10,592 nt of DNA from Roseburia sp. (GTDB lineage Bacteria; Bacillota; Clostridia; Lachnospirales; Lachnospiraceae), in assembly GCA_017621905.1 (NCBI GenBank), contig JAGASC010000303.1:1-10592 (forward strand), read 5' to 3'. The position numbers and the translations under genes were made by a program. Of the stretch, positions 1 to 7,270 are shown piece after piece. The notes under the pieces were generated by a model, which did no database searches, was not told where the DNA came from, and worked only from the letters and a program-made list of their open reading frames with translations. Numbering within the stretch: the first letter of the stretch is position 1; every line of letters starts with the position of its first letter.

Positions 1-1
1 C

Positions 2-451
2 TGCCGGGAGAAAGGAATCGGAACAGCGATTGAGACCTGCGGATATTTTAATTCCGCTTATCTCCCTGAGCTTGTTGAAAATACGGATGTACTTCTGTGG
101 GATTTGAAAGATACGGATGATGAACGTCATCAGAAATATACAGGTGTTTCCAATAAAAAAATACTTGAGAATTTGAGGAATGCCGACAAACTTGGGGCAA
201 AGATTATCCTGCGGTGCATTATGATAAGTGGTGTGAATATGGATGAGAATCACTATCATGCCATCGCAGAGGTGTATCACAGCCTTTCCGGATGCACAGA
301 AGTGGAACTTCTGCCTTATCATGTATATGGTGGATCTAAAACTCTGGCAGTCGGAAAAACGGACCGCGGAACAGAAGACTGGATTCCCACCGGAGATCAA
401 ATGATACAGGCCCGCAGCTATCTGCAAAGCTGCAATGTTAATGTAAAATAG
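2..451 (+). CDS. Glycyl-radical enzyme activating protein (PflA-like radical SAM), C-terminal part
   Basis: This is a partial gene: the reading frame is open from base 2 and ends at TAG 449-451, giving 149 residues. It matches the C-terminal two thirds of PflA-type activases, iron-sulfur radical-SAM proteins that install the glycyl radical on a partner enzyme in the cytoplasm. Visible marks, in order, are the TxG-type strand (IETCGYF, about residues 10-16), the strand VLLWDLKDTDDERHQKYTGV with its DLK and HQ/TGVSN elements, the ILRCIMISGVN segment, and the late LLPYHVYGGSK motif, which matches the LLPYH of PflA. The N-terminal CxxxCxxC cluster motif lies upstream of the window and cannot be checked. 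Which glycyl-radical enzyme it activates is unknown, since the partner would be outside the window. No intrinsic terminator is evident after the stop. The family is fairly sure; the substrate is not. Confidence 0.85.
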   Translation, partial: CREKGIGTAIETCGYFNSAYLPELVENTDVLLWDLKDTDDERHQKYTGVSNKKILENLRNADKLGAKIILRCIMISGVNMDENHYHAIAEVYHSLSGCTEVELLPYHVYGGSKTLAVGKTDRGTEDWIPTGDQMIQARSYLQSCNVNVK

Positions 452-544
452 GGAAATGAAAATAATATTTTCGACTTATGATTTAGGTTGTAAAAGGATG
501 AAATGAGGTGCCGAAATAAATTAGACGAAATAATGAAAATATAG

Positions 545-573
545 TGGAAGAATATCAAAAAAAAGACTATAAT
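545..573 (+). promoter_or_regulatory. Probable sigma-A-type promoter for the SGNH hydrolase gene
   Basis: A perfect -10 box TATAAT lies at 568-573. Seventeen bases upstream is only a weak -35 candidate, TGGAAG at 545-550 (3 of 6 consensus bases). The surroundings are AT-rich, and transcription would start near 580, leaving a leader of about 88 nt before the ATG at 668. The -10 is seen directly; promoter activity is inferred. Confidence 0.5.
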
Positions 574-596
574 AAGGGACAAAACGAAAGTTATTC

Positions 597-662
597 ACAA
601 AGGAGGAAAATCCTCTGCTCCTGCAATGGCAGTCGCATTTTCCTTCGGAAAACAAAGGAGGA
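597..662 (+). promoter_or_regulatory. Structured 5' leader with a duplicated ribosome binding site
   Basis: The 11-mer ACAAAGGAGGA occurs twice, at 597-607 and 652-662. The second copy sits 6 nt before ATG 668 and is the working ribosome binding site. The first has no in-frame start at normal spacing; the bases at the matching position are CTC instead of ATG. The first copy also falls in a predicted hairpin: GGAGGAAAAT at 602-611 pairs with ATTTTCCTTC at 637-646 (10 pairs including one G-U). A smaller stem CTGC/GCAG lies inside at 621-632. The second copy is left unpaired. Confidence 0.45.
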
Positions 663-667
663 TTATC

Positions 668-1330
668 ATGTTATTTGAAAACATGGACCGTATTGTATTC
701 GCCGGGGATTCTGTTACAGATATGGGCAGTGCGCAGCCGGTAGGAGAGGGACTTTTTGAAAATGTAGGTCACAGCTACGTGCGTATTGTAGAAAATATGC
801 TTAACACATGGTATCCGGAGGTTAAGGTAAGAGTGACCAACTCCGGAATTTCCGGAAATACCAGCAGAGACCTGCGTGAGAGATTTAAACGGGATGTCAT
901 TGATTTAAATCCGGCTTGGGTATCCATCTGTATCGGAATTAACGATGTATGGCGTCAGTTCGATAGCCCGGCTATTCCGGACGGACAGGTAATGCCGGAG
1001 GAATATGAATCAAATCTGGAATCAATGATTCTGTCTGTAAAGGACCAGGTAAATGGAATTTTTCTGATGACGCCTTATTATATGGAACCAAACCCGGAAG
1101 ACTGGATGCGAAAAAGAATGGATGAGTACGGAGCAATCTGTAAAAAACTGGCGGAAAAGCATGGCTGTATTTTTGTGGATTTGCAGGAGACTTTTAATAA
1201 ATATTTTCAATATAGGCACTCTGCTTACATTGCATGGGACAGAGTGCATCCGAATCTGATCGGTGCCACGATCATTGCAAAGGAATTTTTAAGTCACTGC
1301 GAATTTGACTACAATCATCTGCCGGACTAG
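668..1330 (+). CDS. SGNH/GDSL-family hydrolase (lipase/esterase-like)
   Basis: This is a 220-residue cytoplasmic hydrolase of the SGNH (GDSL) superfamily, which cleaves ester bonds in substrates such as acylated sugars or lipids. All four blocks are present: block I FAGDSVTD with the nucleophile Ser15, block II NSGISGNTS with oxyanion Gly63, block III GIND with Asn92, and block V DRVHPN with Asp191 and His194. The fold thus looks catalytically intact. The length is normal for a single-domain member, and no signal peptide or membrane segment is visible. I chose ATG 668 because AAAGGAGG at 654-661 lies 6 nt upstream. An in-frame ATG at 626 would add 14 residues, but it sits 19 nt after the only upstream Shine-Dalgarno and lies inside a hairpin. 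The gene is probably transcribed alone from the promoter near 568. The natural substrate cannot be told from sequence; a carbohydrate esterase role is only a guess. Confidence 0.9.
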   Translation: MLFENMDRIVFAGDSVTDMGSAQPVGEGLFENVGHSYVRIVENMLNTWYPEVKVRVTNSGISGNTSRDLRERFKRDVIDLNPAWVSICIGINDVWRQFDSPAIPDGQVMPEEYESNLESMILSVKDQVNGIFLMTPYYMEPNPEDWMRKRMDEYGAICKKLAEKHGCIFVDLQETFNKYFQYRHSAYIAWDRVHPNLIGATIIAKEFLSHCEFDYNHLPD

Positions 1331-1396
1331 TATTTGGCTTTGTTAAAAGGAGTACACAGGGCAGGAAGGTTTTAAGTTATAGCCACATCGGTAGAG

Positions 1397-1654
1397 ATGA
1401 AGGAGGATATGCGGCTTATGTGTAACTTGAGTGATTTGATTGAAGAGCGTGGGATAAAGCGTGGAATCCAACAGGGAATTGAACAGGGAATTGAACAGGG
1501 AATTGAACAGGGACTTGAGCAAGGAATAAAAGCGTTGGTAGAGACCTGTAATGAACTGGGGCTTTCCAGGGAAAATACACAAGCCAGAATTGAGAAGAAA
1601 TTTAAAGTGCCGGAGAAAGCAGCAAAAGAGTTTTTGGAAAAATTCTGGGAGTAG
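1397..1654 (+). CDS. Short ORF resembling the C-terminal tail of Rpn/PD-(D/E)XK transposase-like proteins; probable remnant
   Basis: This ORF encodes 85 residues with no catalytic domain. It has three parts: MCNLSDLIEERG (about residues 8-19); a low-complexity helical segment of repeated G-I-E-Q (about 20-45); and a closing helix pair with ALVETCNELGLSRENT and a terminal FLEKFW. This layout is what I know as the tail of Rpn-family (recombination-promoting nuclease, DUF4351-like) proteins, common in multiple copies in Lachnospiraceae. The nuclease core that would make it functional is missing. In the same frame only eight codons precede the ATG before a TAA at 1373-1375. AGGAGG at 1401-1406 falls inside the ORF, so translation could start at ATG 1418 (11 nt spacing) instead. 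It sits between unrelated genes, which fits a decayed insertion. It could still be expressed as a small coiled protein. Confidence 0.5.
   Translation: MKEDMRLMCNLSDLIEERGIKRGIQQGIEQGIEQGIEQGLEQGIKALVETCNELGLSRENTQARIEKKFKVPEKAAKEFLEKFWE
1463..1522 (+). repeat. In-frame 12-bp tandem repeat, five units
   Basis: Five consecutive 12-bp units lie here. Units at 1475-1486, 1487-1498 and 1499-1510 are identical (GGAATTGAACAG). The first (1463-1474) and last (1511-1522) are diverged. Each unit encodes G-I-E-Q or a variant, so copy-number change would keep the frame. The protein segment should be helical and strongly charged. Confidence 0.85.
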
Positions 1655-1660
1655 CGCTTC

Positions 1661-2581
1661 ATGCCGGAATTGAAATATATTTTGATTGATATCCTGCCAC
1701 AGCAGGAGAAGCATTATTTGCAGAATAATCTCGGCGCAGAAACAATAACAACTATCCATGTAAATGCATTGCCAGGAACGTTCTTAGCACAACTGTCCGG
1801 ATTTCTCGCGGAAGAATGCATTTTTATATCGGAAAACAGAACCCATGTTGACATGGCAATTGACATGGGTATGGCAACACTGGTGTATCTGGGCACTGAA
1901 GAATTGGTACAGAGCACAGAAAAGATTGGGCCTGGCCACGATGCCCTGCCGCAAAAAACGGATCAAATGTCGGCCGAATCCCATCTGTCCCCGGACATGT
2001 ATGCCGAAGGGATGGAGGAAATTGACTTGAACTTCCTGTGCCGCGTATACCAGCGGCACCATAACCTTCCATGGACGATTTTGGAGACGGAGCGCTGCAT
2101 CGTAAAAGAATTTTCCATGGATTATCTGGACGCTCTCTTTGAGTTATACGCAGGAGAGGGAATGACAGATTACATGGAACCGTTGCACCCGTACGAGCAG
2201 GAACGGGAGTACCAGCAATCTTACATGGAAAACATGTACCGTTTTTATGGTTACGGGATGTGGCTTGTTTGCGAGAAAGAGACAGGCAAACTAATTGGTC
2301 GTGCAGGCTTTGATTACAAAAAAGAAATGGGTGAGGAACTTCAGATTGGATATGCCATCGGGGTACCTTATCAGCACCGTGGCTATGCTACGGAGGTGTG
2401 TCGTGCGATTATCGATTATGCGCGAACGGAACTGGAAATTCATTCGATTTGCTGTTTCATAGAGGAAAAGAATGAAAAATCCATTGGATTGGCTCGAAAA
2501 CTTGGCTTCGTGCCGAGAGGAATTGTGGAAATAAATGGAAAGAACCTGAGAAAATTTCGGTGGGAAATCCCGCAAAAATAG
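1661..2581 (+). CDS. Two-part protein: HAD-like N-terminal region plus GNAT (RimJ/RimL-type) N-acetyltransferase
   Basis: The protein has 306 residues. The C-terminal half (about 138-303) is a GNAT acetyltransferase of the Acetyltransf_3/RimJ-RimL type, which moves an acetyl group from acetyl-CoA to an amine. It starts with ILETERCIVKEF, has the GRAGFDY strand at 213-219, the acetyl-CoA-binding loop QHRGYA at 238-243, and the late helix ENEKSIGLARKLGF ending near 283. The N-terminal 85 or so residues (ILIDILPQQ, then CIFISENRTHVDMAIDMG) resemble the last part of a HAD-type fold with its aspartate-bearing loop. A normal HAD catalytic start is lacking, so this half is probably non-catalytic. 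A poorly conserved linker covers about 86-135. The start at ATG 1661 is supported only by a weak GGGAG at 1648-1651 and lies 6 nt after the preceding stop. A strong terminator follows, so it is not part of the rel operon. The acceptor substrate is unknown. Confidence 0.8.
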   Translation: MPELKYILIDILPQQEKHYLQNNLGAETITTIHVNALPGTFLAQLSGFLAEECIFISENRTHVDMAIDMGMATLVYLGTEELVQSTEKIGPGHDALPQKTDQMSAESHLSPDMYAEGMEEIDLNFLCRVYQRHHNLPWTILETERCIVKEFSMDYLDALFELYAGEGMTDYMEPLHPYEQEREYQQSYMENMYRFYGYGMWLVCEKETGKLIGRAGFDYKKEMGEELQIGYAIGVPYQHRGYATEVCRAIIDYARTELEIHSICCFIEEKNEKSIGLARKLGFVPRGIVEINGKNLRKFRWEIPQK

Positions 2582-2585
2582 CAGA

Positions 2586-2655
2586 ATAAAAACCGCAGAA
2601 ACCGGGCGTGATGGCAAAATAGATGCCACAAATACCGTGTTTCCGCGGTTTTTTT
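2586..2655 (+). terminator. Large compound intrinsic terminator after the GNAT gene
   Basis: The base stem pairs AAAAACCGC (2588-2596) with GCGGTTTTT (2645-2653), continues across an A-C mismatch with GAAAC/GTTTC, and adds CGG/CCG after a one-base bulge. Inside lies a second perfect hairpin, TGGCA/TGCCA (2612-2616 and 2624-2628). Seven T residues follow at 2649-2655. The A-run on the left arm means it could also terminate transcripts coming from the right. Confidence 0.85.
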
Positions 2656-2669
2656 GTATATATTAAGCG

Positions 2670-2698
2670 TTGCATTTTATTAGGAAATAAAATATAAT
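2670..2698 (+). promoter_or_regulatory. Sigma-A-type promoter for the rel operon
   Basis: TTGCAT at 2670-2675 and a perfect TATAAT at 2693-2698 are separated by 17 bp. Transcription should begin near 2705, giving a leader of only about 35 nt, too short for a T-box or riboswitch. It lies right after the upstream terminator and is the only good promoter before rel. Confidence 0.8.
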
Positions 2699-2739
2699 AA
2701 TGAAATACAAAAAATACATGGATAAAGTGAGTGATGTAC

Positions 2740-5046
2740 ATGGCAGATTTTTCGACAAAAGAACTGGAAAAGAAGATAAGTGAAGAAGAACACAGCTTAA
2801 AGCCAATCAGGGAGTTTGAAAGCCCGGAGAAGCTGTATGAAGAATTGATTGCCAGTGTGTACAGGTATCATCCTTCTACGGACATTTCATTGATTGAGAA
2901 GGCATACAATATCGCCAGAACCGCGCACAACGGTCAGGTGCGCAAATCCGGAGAACCTTATATCATACATCCGCTTTGCGTAGGTATCATTTTGGCGGAT
3001 CTGGAATTAGACAAGGAGACCATCGTTGCCGGACTGCTTCATGACGTGGTGGAAGATACGGTCATGACAGACGAGGAGATTGCCAGAGAATTCGGAAGTG
3101 AAGTAGCCCTCCTGGTGGACGGCGTCACCAAGTTGGATAAATTGTCCTATGACGCGGATAAAGTGGAGGTTCAGGCAGAAAATATGCGAAAAATGTTCCT
3201 GGCCATGGCAAAGGATATCCGTGTCATTTTGATCAAGCTGGCGGATCGCCTGCACAACATGCGCACGTTAAAATACATGACACCGGAGAAACAGAAGGAA
3301 AAAGCCAGAGAAACCATGGACATTTATGCCCCCATTGCCCAGCGTCTCGGTATTTCCAAAATTAAGATAGAGCTGGATGATCTGTCTCTGAAATATTTAG
3401 AGCCGGAGGCTTACTATGACCTGGTGCGGCAGATCGACCAGCGCAAAAGTGTGCGGGAGGCATATATACAGAGTCTGGTAAAAGAAGTGCGCGCGCATAT
3501 TGAGGCGGCCGGTATACCGGCGCAGATCGATGGACGTGCAAAGCATTTTTTCAGCATATATAAAAAAATGGTCAACCAGGATAAGACCTTAGACCAGATT
3601 TATGATTTGTTTGCCATCCGTATCATCGTGGATTCTGTCAAGGACTGCTATGCGGCACTTGGTGTGATACACGAAATGTATAAACCGATTCCTGGACGGT
3701 TCAAAGATTATATCGCCATGCCAAAGCCAAACATGTATCAGTCTTTGCATACGACGCTGATCGGACCCACCGGACAGCCCTTTGAAATTCAGATCCGGAC
3801 CTACGAAATGCACCGGACCGCAGAGTACGGTATCGCAGCCCATTGGAAATATAAGGAAGCCAGCAATAATGGCGGGGAAGCAGCGGCGATGACTGTTTCC
3901 GAGGAGGAAAAGTTAAGCTGGCTGCGTCAGATTTTGGAATGGCAGCGGGATATGTCCGATAACCGGGAATTCATGAGTCTGTTAAAGAGCGATTTGGATT
4001 TGTTCTCCGACACAGTATTCTGTTTTACGCCCACCGGAGATGTGAAGAATCTGACCAACGGCTCTACTCCTATAGATTTTGCCTATGCGATTCACTCAGC
4101 CGTGGGAAATAAAATGGTCGGTGCCAAGGTCAACGGCAAGCTGGTTCCCATTGACTATGTCATCAAAAACGGTGACCGTGTAGAAATCATTACCTCTCAG
4201 AACTCCAAGGGACCAAGCCGGGACTGGCTGGGTATCGTAAAGAGCACCCAGGCCAAAAATAAAATTAACCAGTGGTTCCGCAGTGAGTTAAAAGAAGAAA
4301 ATATCATCCGGGGAAAAGAACTGCTGATGGCCAGCGCCAAGGCGAAAGGCATTAATTTCCCGGACATCAATAAAACGGAATATCAGAATAAGATTTTACA
4401 CAAATATGGTTTTCACGACTGGAATTCCTGCCTTGCTACCGTGGGACACGGGGGCTTAAAGGAAGGTCAGATCATCAACCGGATGTATGAGGAGTACAAA
4501 AAGGATCATCTGGCACAGATAACAGATGAGGAAGTAATGCAGTCCATCCAGGAGAGTAAAGATAAGGCGCCGGCGAAACGCTCTAAGAGCGGCATTATCG
4601 TAAAAGGATTGTATGATGTGGCGGTACATTTTTCCAAATGCTGCAGTCCGGTTCCCGGGGATGAAATCGTGGGCTTTGTGACGAGAGGCAGAGGTGTGTC
4701 CATTCACCGGACGGATTGCATCAATATCATCAATCTTTCCGAGATGGAGCGGGAGCGTCTGCTGGATGCAGAATGGCAGCAGGATGGCGACCGTGAAGGC
4801 AACGGCCTGTATCTGGCAGAAGTTAAGATATACGGCAATGACCGTACCGGACTTCTGGTGGATATTACCAAAATATTTACGGAACGGGAAATCAACATTA
4901 CCGGCATTCATTCCAAGACCAGTAAGCAGGGGGTTGCGACGATTGATGTTTCCTTTGAAATCAAAGGACGTGCCGAGCTTACCAGTCTGATTGAAAAGCT
5001 GCGTCTGATTGAAAGTGTGATAGATATCGAGAGAACCACAGGCTGA
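2740..5046 (+). CDS. rel: Bifunctional (p)ppGpp synthetase/hydrolase Rel (RelA/SpoT family)
   Basis: This cytoplasmic, ribosome-associated enzyme makes (p)ppGpp from ATP and GDP/GTP during amino-acid starvation and also degrades it. From ATG 2740 it has 768 residues, the full length for long RSH proteins. Domains in order: an HD hydrolase with HDVVEDT (His101, Asp102, Glu105, Asp106), so hydrolysis looks intact; a synthetase with GRAKHFFSIYKK, Asp289 in DLFAIR, and RFKD at 320-323 (the RxKD form typical of bifunctional Rel, not the ExDD of RelA); TGS at about 424-487; the cysteine motif KCCSPVPG with Cys634/Cys635 and later His656/Cys660; and a C-terminal ACT domain from about 693. In-frame GTG 2731 and ATG 2734 are also possible starts. 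I prefer 2740 because AGTGAG at 2726-2731 then has normal spacing. It is the first gene of an operon with the MBL hydrolase, hemZ and hisS. Confidence 0.97.
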   Translation: MADFSTKELEKKISEEEHSLKPIREFESPEKLYEELIASVYRYHPSTDISLIEKAYNIARTAHNGQVRKSGEPYIIHPLCVGIILADLELDKETIVAGLLHDVVEDTVMTDEEIAREFGSEVALLVDGVTKLDKLSYDADKVEVQAENMRKMFLAMAKDIRVILIKLADRLHNMRTLKYMTPEKQKEKARETMDIYAPIAQRLGISKIKIELDDLSLKYLEPEAYYDLVRQIDQRKSVREAYIQSLVKEVRAHIEAAGIPAQIDGRAKHFFSIYKKMVNQDKTLDQIYDLFAIRIIVDSVKDCYAALGVIHEMYKPIPGRFKDYIAMPKPNMYQSLHTTLIGPTGQPFEIQIRTYEMHRTAEYGIAAHWKYKEASNNGGEAAAMTVSEEEKLSWLRQILEWQRDMSDNREFMSLLKSDLDLFSDTVFCFTPTGDVKNLTNGSTPIDFAYAIHSAVGNKMVGAKVNGKLVPIDYVIKNGDRVEIITSQNSKGPSRDWLGIVKSTQAKNKINQWFRSELKEENIIRGKELLMASAKAKGINFPDINKTEYQNKILHKYGFHDWNSCLATVGHGGLKEGQIINRMYEEYKKDHLAQITDEEVMQSIQESKDKAPAKRSKSGIIVKGLYDVAVHFSKCCSPVPGDEIVGFVTRGRGVSIHRTDCINIINLSEMERERLLDAEWQQDGDREGNGLYLAEVKIYGNDRTGLLVDITKIFTEREINITGIHSKTSKQGVATIDVSFEIKGRAELTSLIEKLRLIESVIDIERTTG

Positions 5047-5101
5047 TAATCAAAAAGCAAAATTTTTTTTATATGCCCACAAGATAGAAAGAGAGGTATA
5101 T

Positions 5102-5731
5102 ATGACACCCTTAAGAGTAGAACAGTATGTAGTAGGGCCTGTACAGACCAACTGCTATTTTGCAATGAATGATGATACCAAGGAAACACTGGTTATAGAT
5201 CCGGGCGCAAGCGCGAAAAAACTGGCGGAAATTCTGGAAAAAGAAGAATTAAAGCCTGTTGCAATTCTTTTGACCCATGGACATTTTGATCATGCGGGCG
5301 GGGCAGCAGAGCTGGCAGAGCATTTTGGCATTCCGGTCTATGCGGAGGAACATGAAAAAGAGACACTGGAAAATCCGGGCTTGAATTTAAGCGGCTGGGA
5401 GGGAAGAGAGTGTACTTATCATGCGGACAATTTTTTGAAGGATGAGCAGGAGATAGATCTTGCAGGCTTTCATATCCGTGTACTCTTTACACCTGGACAT
5501 ACGGTGGGAGGCTGCTGTTACTATTTTTCTTATCAGAATGTACTGTTTTCCGGCGATACGCTGTTTGCCCAGTCAATCGGACGGACAGATTTTCCGAAGG
5601 GAAGTGCATCGCAGCTGATTCGGGGAATCAAGGAAAAGCTTATGATTCTGCCGGATGAAACTGTTGTTTATGCCGGACATAATGAGAATACAACGATTGG
5701 AACAGAGCGGATGTATAACCCTTATCTGTAA
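5102..5731 (+). CDS. Glyoxalase-II-like metallo-beta-lactamase fold hydrolase
   Basis: This is a 209-residue single-domain MBL-fold hydrolase of the YcbL/YqgX type, a cytoplasmic enzyme expected to bind two metal ions and hydrolyse thioesters such as S-lactoylglutathione analogues. The metal ligands are all present: the THGHFDH motif (His59, His61, Asp63, His64), His133 in PGHTVGG, Asp152 in FSGDTLF, and His193 in AGHNENT. The QTNCY start and GHNENTTIGTER end are typical of this subgroup. It is much shorter than true glyoxalase II, lacking its C-terminal substrate-binding helices. AGAGAGG at 5090-5096 gives a normal ribosome binding site. It follows rel by 55 bp without a clear terminator, and the same neighbour pair is common in Clostridia. 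The physiological substrate is not known, as these bacteria usually lack glutathione. Confidence 0.92.
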   Translation: MTPLRVEQYVVGPVQTNCYFAMNDDTKETLVIDPGASAKKLAEILEKEELKPVAILLTHGHFDHAGGAAELAEHFGIPVYAEEHEKETLENPGLNLSGWEGRECTYHADNFLKDEQEIDLAGFHIRVLFTPGHTVGGCCYYFSYQNVLFSGDTLFAQSIGRTDFPKGSASQLIRGIKEKLMILPDETVVYAGHNENTTIGTERMYNPYL

Positions 5732-5806
5732 GATAAAAGGAAGGTAACTGTGAATGTACTAACAGTTACGACAGAAGCTTTACATTGGCAATATGTGAGG
5801 AATAAG

Positions 5807-7270
5807 ATGATATTAGTAAAACTAAACAAGCCGGATTTTGAGTACGATATCCACTCGCTGCTGAAGGCTTTTTATCCCGAGCAGGATGTAAGTGTGACAG
5901 CGGAGGAGAAGGCATATGATGAGCCGGCGCTGCTTGAACTGCTGATTGTGTATGGGGCAGATGAAATAAGGATTAGCGGATGTGAGGAAGTAGTTTTTAA
6001 AGTGGATTTTTCCAACCGCAGGTCAACGAAAAATCTTCTGAAACAAAATCTTTACCGAATGCTGGCAAAACATACCGGGAAAAATCTCCCGTGGGGTACC
6101 TTGACAGGCATCCGTCCAACCAAGATTCCGATGAAATTTTTAGAGGAAGGCAAGAGCCGGGCGGAAATTAAAGCATATATGCAGGATACCTATTTTGCCT
6201 CCGATGAGAAGATAGAACTGTCCATGGACATCGCAGAGCGGGAACTGGAACTTTTGCGTAAGATTGATTATGAGAACGGTTACAGCCTTTACATCGGCAT
6301 TCCCTTCTGTCCCACCACATGTCTTTACTGCTCTTTTACTTCCTATCCGCTGGCTTCCTGGGCTAAACGGGTGGATCAATATCTGGATGCACTGGAAAAA
6401 GAGATTGACTTTGTGGCAGCAAAATTTTATCATAAACATTTGAATTCCGTTTATATCGGCGGAGGAACACCCACCACGCTGGAGCCTTATCAGCTAGACC
6501 GCCTGATCCGGAAAATCAAGTGCAGCTTTGACTTGTCAGACTGCCTGGAATTTACCGTTGAGGCAGGGCGCCCGGACAGCATCACCCGGGAAAAACTGGT
6601 GGTACTGCGGAAACATGGCATTTCCCGTATTTCCATCAATCCCCAGACCATGAAGCAGGAAACATTAAAAATCATCGGCCGCCATCACACGGTGGAGCAG
6701 ACGGTGGAGAGTTTCCGGATGGCAAGGGAGCTTGGCTTTGATAATATCAATATGGATCTGATCATGGGCTTACCGGAAGAAACGCTTTCCGATGTGAAGA
6801 GTACCATGGAGCAGCTAAAAGAACTGGCGCCGGACAATATTACCGTCCATTCGCTGGCGCTAAAACGTGCAGCACGGCTGAACATGTTCAAAGAGGATTA
6901 CAAGGACTACAAGATGGTCAATACCCAGGAGCACATGGATCTGACGGCAGCCTATGCAAAAGAAATGGGACTTTCTCCTTATTATCTGTACCGCCAGAAG
7001 AGTATGGCGGGCAATCTGGAAAACGTTGGGTACGCTGCACCGGGCAAGGCCGGTGTTTACAATATTCTTATAATGGAAGAAAAGCAGACGATTATGGCGC
7101 TGGGCGCCGGAGCGACCACGAAATTTGTGCTTCCGCAGATAAATGCGGCGGAACATACCGCACGCATCGAGCGGGTAGAAAATGTAAAAGACGTGGAAAA
7201 TTACCTGAACCGCGTGGATGAAATGATAGAACGAAAAATACGCAAAATGGAGGAAATAGGATGGCACTGA
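5807..7270 (+). CDS. hemZ: Oxygen-independent coproporphyrinogen III dehydrogenase-like radical SAM protein HemZ
   Basis: HemZ is a HemN-family radical SAM enzyme, expected to oxidatively decarboxylate coproporphyrinogen III to protoporphyrinogen without oxygen, using a 4Fe-4S cluster and S-adenosylmethionine. From ATG 5807 it has 487 residues. The cluster motif CPTTCLYC gives Cys168, Cys172 and Cys175, preceded by YIGIPF. It also shows GGGTPTTL, the TVEAGRPDSI element and RISINPQTM, which set HemZ apart from HemN and HemW. An N-terminal region of about 150 residues precedes the radical SAM core, as in Bacillus HemZ. I chose ATG 5807 because the product then starts MILVKLNKPDF, in line with the family, with GAGGA at 5797-5801. 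A GTG at 5750 with a stronger AAGGAAGG would add 19 residues and cannot be excluded. It overlaps hisS by 10 bp. Whether the host makes heme is not shown, and a different substrate is possible. Confidence 0.92.
   Translation: MILVKLNKPDFEYDIHSLLKAFYPEQDVSVTAEEKAYDEPALLELLIVYGADEIRISGCEEVVFKVDFSNRRSTKNLLKQNLYRMLAKHTGKNLPWGTLTGIRPTKIPMKFLEEGKSRAEIKAYMQDTYFASDEKIELSMDIAERELELLRKIDYENGYSLYIGIPFCPTTCLYCSFTSYPLASWAKRVDQYLDALEKEIDFVAAKFYHKHLNSVYIGGGTPTTLEPYQLDRLIRKIKCSFDLSDCLEFTVEAGRPDSITREKLVVLRKHGISRISINPQTMKQETLKIIGRHHTVEQTVESFRMARELGFDNINMDLIMGLPEETLSDVKSTMEQLKELAPDNITVHSLALKRAARLNMFKEDYKDYKMVNTQEHMDLTAAYAKEMGLSPYYLYRQKSMAGNLENVGYAAPGKAGVYNILIMEEKQTIMALGAGATTKFVLPQINAAEHTARIERVENVKDVENYLNRVDEMIERKIRKMEEIGWH

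Noticed and set aside
458..472. AT-rich palindrome GAAAATAATATTTTC as a terminator
   Set aside because: The arms have no GC-rich base, the loop is a single base, and no T-run follows.
626..667. ATG 626 as start of the SGNH hydrolase
   Set aside because: It is 19 nt from the upstream Shine-Dalgarno and lies inside a hairpin. ATG 668 has a perfect ribosome binding site, and the protein begins directly at the family's first strand.
1463..1522. CRISPR-like array
   Set aside because: Units are 12 bp and directly abutting, with no spacers; it is a coding tandem repeat.
1343..1759. A 138-codon minus-strand frame over the Rpn-tail region
   Set aside because: Its repeated SLFN segments are only the antisense reading of the 12-bp repeat, and there is no ribosome binding site support.
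5051..5070. A-run/T-run after rel as a terminator
   Set aside because: AAAA and TTTTTTTT are nearly adjacent with no GC stem. The MBL gene follows closely and read-through is likely.
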